Below, one piece after another: positions 47,325 to 51,846 of a stretch of 51,846 nucleotides of DNA; position 1 is the first letter of the stretch; every line of letters starts with the position of its first letter. The position numbers and the translations under genes were made by a program. Origin of the DNA: a virus; IMG/VR virus record IMGVR_UViG_3300046171_000023, positions 1-51,846 of that record; one strand, given 5' to 3'. The notes beneath the pieces were generated by a model that was given only the letters and a program-made list of their open reading frames with translations, searched no databases and was not told the DNA's origin.

Positions 47325-50222
47325 ATGAAAAAGAAACAACAAAAGAAAAGAAATAAAAAATATCAACCATTAAAAAAATATAATGCCGGTGGTAGAATTT
47401 CTTATGCTAAAGGTGATAGAGTTCGGAATTTAAATTCATCAGAACCAAAAGCACCCGATGAAAATAATAAAGGAAAAGCAGTTAAACCACCATTAATAGG
47501 TGGTATCGGTGGTGGTCAAGATAATGTAGTAAATGAAGAACCTATAGCACCTCCTCCATCTTCTCCAACAATGCCTCCACGTGACGATATAGACCCAATA
47601 CTTCCTTCAAAAGAAGGACCAGTAGGAGACCCAGTAGACCAACCCGGATTTACCCCAAACGTTCAAGACCCAGTAGACCAAACAAGTACTACAACTCAAA
47701 CTGCAACAGATACAGCTAGAGAAGAAAGAGTTGCTAGAACTGGAACATCTGCAGAGTTAACAGCACAAGGAATACTTCCTGCTGATACTCCACAAATTCC
47801 AACACCTGCTACAATAGGTAGAGAAGACACAGAAATCGCAAAAGAAGATGTACCTCAAATGGGAGATACTGAAAGAGGCGTAGCTGTAGATGTAGATGAA
47901 GTAAGCAAAGAACAAGTAAAAAAAGGAGTAGCAGATACTACTGATGATACTGAAGTTGCAGGAGTTGTAAAAGCTCCTACTACAACTGTATCAGGAACTA
48001 AAGTAGCTGTAAATGCTGCAACAGGAACATTATCACCAGAAGCACAAGCTTCAGTAGAAGAAATAAGACAATTATCTGGAAACGCAGTAGCTGCTCAAGT
48101 TGAAAATAATGTAAGAGACGCAGCAATGGCTACAGATGTTAATGGAGTTTTATCTGCAGGTGCATTTGCTCCAGAAGTAACAGGAGCTAAAGTACAAATA
48201 TCTGAAACTCCAAATGCAGAAGCACAATCACGTGAAGCTATAACAGGTCAACCAGCTAATGCTGGACAAGCTGTGCAAATTATAGGAACAGTTGGTTATG
48301 AAGCTGCACAACAAAGAGCAGTAAAAGGTATTGAAGCTAAAGGTGCTGCTGCTACTATGATAGCTGAAGTTGGTAATATACCACAAGATATAGCTGCTGC
48401 TATTGTAGAAGACCCTGCAACTTTAGAAGCTCAAGTAGATAATAATCCTGTAGAAGTTAATGCTGCTATTGCTGCATTACCTACAGAAGCTTTAGTATCT
48501 TCACAAATGGAAAGTTTATTAGGTGGTATGGAAGATGGAACAATACCTTCATGGGCTAAACCTGCAGTAGACGCTGTTAATCAAAGAATGTCTGCTAGAG
48601 GAATAAGTGTTTCTAGTGTTGGTAGAGATGCTTTGTTTAATTCTATTATACAATCAGCTATGCCAATGGCTCAAAGTAATGCACAAGCTTTACAACAAAG
48701 AGCAGCTCAAAATTTAAGTAATGAACAACAAGCAAACTTGCAACAAGCTAATCAAGAACAACAGTTAAGAATGCAAAACTTAGCAAATCGTCAAGATGCT
48801 GCAAGTCAAACTGCACAAATGTCTCAGCAAATGAGAACAATGCAAAGTCAATTTACACAACAATCTATACTTACTACTGCTCAACAACAGCAACAAACAA
48901 GAATAGCTAACTTGCAAAATCAACAACAAGCTGCTTTAATAACTTCTCAAAATCAACAACAAGCTAATATGGCTAATCTTGGTAATGAGCAACAAATTAA
49001 TATGGCAGAGCTTCAAATAGAAGCACAAGTTCAAGGAGCTAATCAAACTGCAACTAATCAACAACGTATTTTAGAAATGCAAAGTGCTGCAGATTTCTTA
49101 TCTAAAAATGCTGGATTTAAACAGCAAATGGATTTAGCTAATTTAAATACTGACCAACAAATGAGACTTGCAAACTTGTCAGCTATAAATCAAGCTGGTT
49201 CACAAAATCTTAGTGCTGCTCAACAAACAGAACTTGCAAATCTTAACAAACAAATGCAGGTTAATATTAAAAATGGTGAATTAGCTCAATCAATGGGATT
49301 AGCTCAACTTAATGTTGACCAACAAAGAGCTATGCAAAATGCTAATATTACTGCTAATATGGATATGGCAAACTTTAGTGCTGACCAACAAAGAGTATTA
49401 GCAAATAGTAAGTTTATGCAGACAGTAGCTATTACTAATATGAATGCTGAACAACAATTAATTATGCAACAAGCTACAGCATTAGCTTCACTTGATATGG
49501 CTGCTGTAGACCAAAGAACAAAGTTATCAATTAGTAATGCTCAAAACTTTTTACAAATGGATATGACAAACTTATCAAATGAGCAACAAGCAAGTATGAT
49601 GCGAAGTCAACAAGAACAACAAAGATTATTATCAGACCAGTCTGCTATGAATGCTCAAGCACAGTTTAATGCTACAAGTGAAAATCAAGTTAATCAATTT
49701 ATAGCTAACTTAGAACAACAAAACAAACAATTTAATAGTAGTCAATTAAATGCTATGGAACAATTTAATGTAGCTAATACAAATGCTGCTGAAGCAAGAA
49801 GAGTTGGTAATGAATTTGAAGTTGAAAAATTAGAAGCACAATTACAAACAGATATGTCTAAATTTAATTCACAGCAAGATTTTGCAAAAGAACAATTTAA
49901 TACACAAAACGAAACAGTAATTGCACAGTCAAATGTAGAATGGAGACGTAAAGCTAATACTGCAGATACTGCTGCTTTTAATGCAGTTAATCAACAAAAT
50001 GCACAAAATGCTTTTGGTCTTACTGCTTCTGCTAATAATTTTTTATGGCAAGAACTTAGAGATGAAGCAGATTTTGATTTTAAAAGATGGGATAACGAAC
50101 AACAACGTAAAGCTTCTTTACTTATAGCTGCTTTAGGAAATACTGAAGCTGTAAATAAAAAAGATTATTGGGATAACAATGTATCTAGTATTGCTAGATT
50201 ATTAGATGGATGGTTAACATAG
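47325..50222 (+). CDS. Large Gln/Asn-rich virion protein with heptad-like repeats
   Basis: A 965-residue protein. Basic start (MKKKQQKKRNKKYQPLKKYN), a Pro/Asp-rich disordered stretch to ~residue 200, an Ala-rich helical region to ~430, then ~400 residues of irregular repeats with NLxNxQQ and NxxQQQxxA patterns (LSNEQQANLQQANQEQQLRM and many relatives). The C-terminal ~110 residues are non-repetitive (FLWQELRDEADFDFKRWDNE). It precedes the gp14/15/16-like genes and is probably an internal virion or tail-associated fibrous protein. Gln-rich length is unusual for T7-type phages. Confidence 0.6.
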   Translation: MKKKQQKKRNKKYQPLKKYNAGGRISYAKGDRVRNLNSSEPKAPDENNKGKAVKPPLIGGIGGGQDNVVNEEPIAPPPSSPTMPPRDDIDPILPSKEGPVGDPVDQPGFTPNVQDPVDQTSTTTQTATDTAREERVARTGTSAELTAQGILPADTPQIPTPATIGREDTEIAKEDVPQMGDTERGVAVDVDEVSKEQVKKGVADTTDDTEVAGVVKAPTTTVSGTKVAVNAATGTLSPEAQASVEEIRQLSGNAVAAQVENNVRDAAMATDVNGVLSAGAFAPEVTGAKVQISETPNAEAQSREAITGQPANAGQAVQIIGTVGYEAAQQRAVKGIEAKGAAATMIAEVGNIPQDIAAAIVEDPATLEAQVDNNPVEVNAAIAALPTEALVSSQMESLLGGMEDGTIPSWAKPAVDAVNQRMSARGISVSSVGRDALFNSIIQSAMPMAQSNAQALQQRAAQNLSNEQQANLQQANQEQQLRMQNLANRQDAASQTAQMSQQMRTMQSQFTQQSILTTAQQQQQTRIANLQNQQQAALITSQNQQQANMANLGNEQQINMAELQIEAQVQGANQTATNQQRILEMQSAADFLSKNAGFKQQMDLANLNTDQQMRLANLSAINQAGSQNLSAAQQTELANLNKQMQVNIKNGELAQSMGLAQLNVDQQRAMQNANITANMDMANFSADQQRVLANSKFMQTVAITNMNAEQQLIMQQATALASLDMAAVDQRTKLSISNAQNFLQMDMTNLSNEQQASMMRSQQEQQRLLSDQSAMNAQAQFNATSENQVNQFIANLEQQNKQFNSSQLNAMEQFNVANTNAAEARRVGNEFEVEKLEAQLQTDMSKFNSQQDFAKEQFNTQNETVIAQSNVEWRRKANTADTAAFNAVNQQNAQNAFGLTASANNFLWQELRDEADFDFKRWDNEQQRKASLLIAALGNTEAVNKKDYWDNNVSSIARLLDGWLT

Positions 50223-50231
50223 GAATATATT

Positions 50232-51155
50232 ATGGGTAAATTAAGAAAAATAGGTAAAAAAATAAAAAAAGGATTTAAAAAGATAGGTAAAAAACTTAAG
50301 AAAGGTTTTGGTAAATTTGCTAGAGCTTTTGGTAAATTAGGTCCTTTAGGTTCTATTGCACTTTCTTTTTTACTTCCGGGTATAGGTAGTGTGTTATCGG
50401 GATGGTTAGGTCAAATGGGACCTGTCGGTGAATTTATTTTAAATATTGGTGCTAAAATTCAAAAAGGTGCAAACTGGGTTAAAGATGGAGTTGGTAGAGT
50501 TTTTAACAGAGTTACAGATGCTATTGAATATGGAATGAATTCTGTAAGTAAAACTGGTACAGCAGGTAGTAGTTTTAGAAACTGGGTAAGTGAACAAACT
50601 AAAGGATTTATTGACCCGTCTAAACAAGGCGTTGAAGATATTAAAGTTCCGGGACAAGATAAAATAATTAAAGCTTCGGATGATTTTACATCAGGAGAAA
50701 TTAAAGTTACTGATACTTCAAGTTCTAATGAAATAACTCAAGGAGCTAAAGACAGTGTTGCAACAATGGACAAACGAATAGAAGAAATTAATGCAGAAAA
50801 AACAACTATCGGAGCAGATACAAATATAAAAACAACAAAAGCTGAAACAAAAGGATATTTTGATTTTGATAAAGGAAAAGAAAATTATGCATATATAAAA
50901 CCTATTACAAAAGCAGGTGGTAAAATTCTTGAAGATGAAAGTGATGCAGCTTATGCTGATTATTTAATGAAAAGTAATAATGCAGCTAGAGCTGGAGCAA
51001 TAGCAGAAGAAACTTTATCTATGGTTCCTACTAATACATATACTTATGCACCACAAAATTTTATTGATATGAATAGTTTAGATAATAATCCAAATTCAAT
51101 GGTACAAATGACTTCAGGTTATGGTCTTATCTTAGAAGATTTTTACGCAACATAA
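50232..51155 (+). CDS. Virion protein with basic amphipathic N terminus
   Basis: A 307-residue protein. The first ~35 residues are a Lys/Gly/Phe repeat (KKIKKGFKKIGKKLKKGFGK) that resembles a membrane-active helix. An apolar Gly/Leu/Pro stretch (LGPLGSIALSFLLPGIGSVL) follows, then a hydrophilic helical remainder. Membrane insertion during ejection would suit this. Position is first in the set of internal virion genes. Family not identified. Confidence 0.6.
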   Translation: MGKLRKIGKKIKKGFKKIGKKLKKGFGKFARAFGKLGPLGSIALSFLLPGIGSVLSGWLGQMGPVGEFILNIGAKIQKGANWVKDGVGRVFNRVTDAIEYGMNSVSKTGTAGSSFRNWVSEQTKGFIDPSKQGVEDIKVPGQDKIIKASDDFTSGEIKVTDTSSSNEITQGAKDSVATMDKRIEEINAEKTTIGADTNIKTTKAETKGYFDFDKGKENYAYIKPITKAGGKILEDESDAAYADYLMKSNNAARAGAIAEETLSMVPTNTYTYAPQNFIDMNSLDNNPNSMVQMTSGYGLILEDFYAT

Positions 51156-51169
51156 TAAAAGGATAACAC

Positions 51170-51790
51170 ATGGAAAGTAAACCAATATCACCATTAATAG
51201 AACAAACAGCTTTTGAAGCTCCAATACCGGGACAGTCTTTAACTAATAGTCCTGAAAATAATTATGCTTGGGAAAAACCACCTGAGATGGTAGATTTAAA
51301 TACAGCTAGACAAAAAATATTTTTAAATTTATTAGAACCTAAAAATCTAGAAGAAGTTCAAAAACTTATGATTAATGAAGTTCCAGTAGATGCTATAGCT
51401 CAAACAGTATTGGTAGAAGGATTTAGGCAAGGTAAGTTTAATCCTGATTTAGCTTTACAATTATTAGAGCCTACTATGTATATGTTATTAGCTATTGCTG
51501 AAAAATCTGGAATAGAACCTACATTAGATGCAGAAGGTGATGAAGATGATGAAGACCTTGATGCAGAAGAAGCTGCACAAGTAAAAGCAGATAGTAAAAC
51601 ATTTATGAAAGAAAGGGGTCGAAGATTTCAAGATGCTAGAGTTTTTAAACCTCAATCTGCTTCAGTTGGTGTAGATATAAAAGAACAATTAGATAAATTA
51701 GATGTAGAAAAAATGCAACAAAGTATTTTACAAAAACCTAAACCAGAACTACAATCACAAGAAAGTTTGTTAGGTAAAACAGGAGTTTAA
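51170..51790 (+). CDS. Internal virion protein, T7 gp14-like in size and position
   Basis: A 206-residue protein: PIPGQSLTNSPENNYAWEKP near residues 20-40, helical segments (RQKIFLNLLEPKNLEEVQKL, DLALQLLEPTMYMLLAIAEK), an acidic stretch (EGDEDDEDLDAEEA) and a Gln-rich C terminus. The next two genes have 797 and 1311 residues, paralleling T7 gp15 (747) and gp16 (1318), while T7 gp14 has 196. AAAAGGATAACAC precedes ATG 51170. Role inferred from that order. Confidence 0.65.
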   Translation: MESKPISPLIEQTAFEAPIPGQSLTNSPENNYAWEKPPEMVDLNTARQKIFLNLLEPKNLEEVQKLMINEVPVDAIAQTVLVEGFRQGKFNPDLALQLLEPTMYMLLAIAEKSGIEPTLDAEGDEDDEDLDAEEAAQVKADSKTFMKERGRRFQDARVFKPQSASVGVDIKEQLDKLDVEKMQQSILQKPKPELQSQESLLGKTGV

Positions 51791-51792
51791 AG

Positions 51793-51846
51793 ATGGCTGA
51801 TGATACTATGGAAAATTTAATCAGTAACTATGGAGATATGAGTATT
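51793..51846 (+). CDS. 5' end of the internal virion protein that continues at base 1
   Basis: ATG at 51793 opens 18 codons (begins MADDTMENLISNYG) up to the last base, ending on a codon boundary. Base 1 continues in the same frame without a stop for 780 codons. It starts two bases after the stop of the 206-residue gene upstream, with AGGAGTTTAAAG as ribosome-binding sequence. The join reads as one plausible helical N terminus, which is the main evidence that the window is a closed genome. Confidence 0.75.
   Translation, partial: MADDTMENLISNYGDMSI

Overview
The window looks like one complete, circularly closed genome of a lytic, tailed marine phage with podovirus (T7-type) layout. The last 54 bases start a gene that continues in the same frame at base 1, so the two window ends join without loss inside one virion gene. 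The DNA is AT-rich. There is no integrase, no repressor and no phage RNA polymerase. Consensus sigma-70 promoters are visible instead, so host RNA polymerase probably transcribes everything. Gene content (GTA-type holin, T7-type replisome, RNR, many small proteins typical of marine metagenomic phages) fits a phage of a small-genome marine alphaproteobacterium such as SAR11 or SAR116. That host assignment is inference.

Layout. (a) About 29.6 kb to the end, then on through base 1 to about 10.56 kb, plus strand: small terminase, a run of small basic proteins, an IscU Fe-S scaffold protein, large terminase, portal, scaffold, major capsid protein, tail tube/adaptor and nozzle-like proteins, a 1502-residue tail fibre, internal virion proteins whose sizes and order match T7 gp14-gp15-gp16, lysozyme, holin and two exported low-complexity proteins. 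(b) About 10.56 to 28.55 kb, minus strand: nrdB, a 2OG-Fe(II) oxygenase, nrdA, endonuclease I, exonuclease, a small nuclease, DNA polymerase, primase-helicase, a gp2.5-like SSB, then about 25 short genes of mostly unknown function. (c) 27.6-29.6 kb: a control region with two perfect DnaA boxes in AT-rich repeats, a Rho-independent terminator, an approximately 660-base block with long-range complementarity that is probably a structured RNA, and two back-to-back TTGACA-N17-TATACT promoters.

Leftward transcription from the divergent promoter first makes the structured region and two small genes and stops at a terminator near 28.05 kb. Further minus-strand promoters near 27.63, 27.23, 24.1 and 20.6 kb feed the early and replication genes. 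The plus promoter sits so that transcription would begin at the A of the small-terminase ATG, a leaderless start.

Sequence quality matters here. About twelve single-base frame breaks cluster at 9.2-10.8 kb and 16.2-17.0 kb, plus one at 22.34 kb. They break the DNA polymerase, a small nuclease, an exported protein and several small genes. Many sit in short homopolymers. The broken frames still carry conserved motifs, so assembly or read errors are the most likely cause. Affected genes are given at their reconstructed extents.
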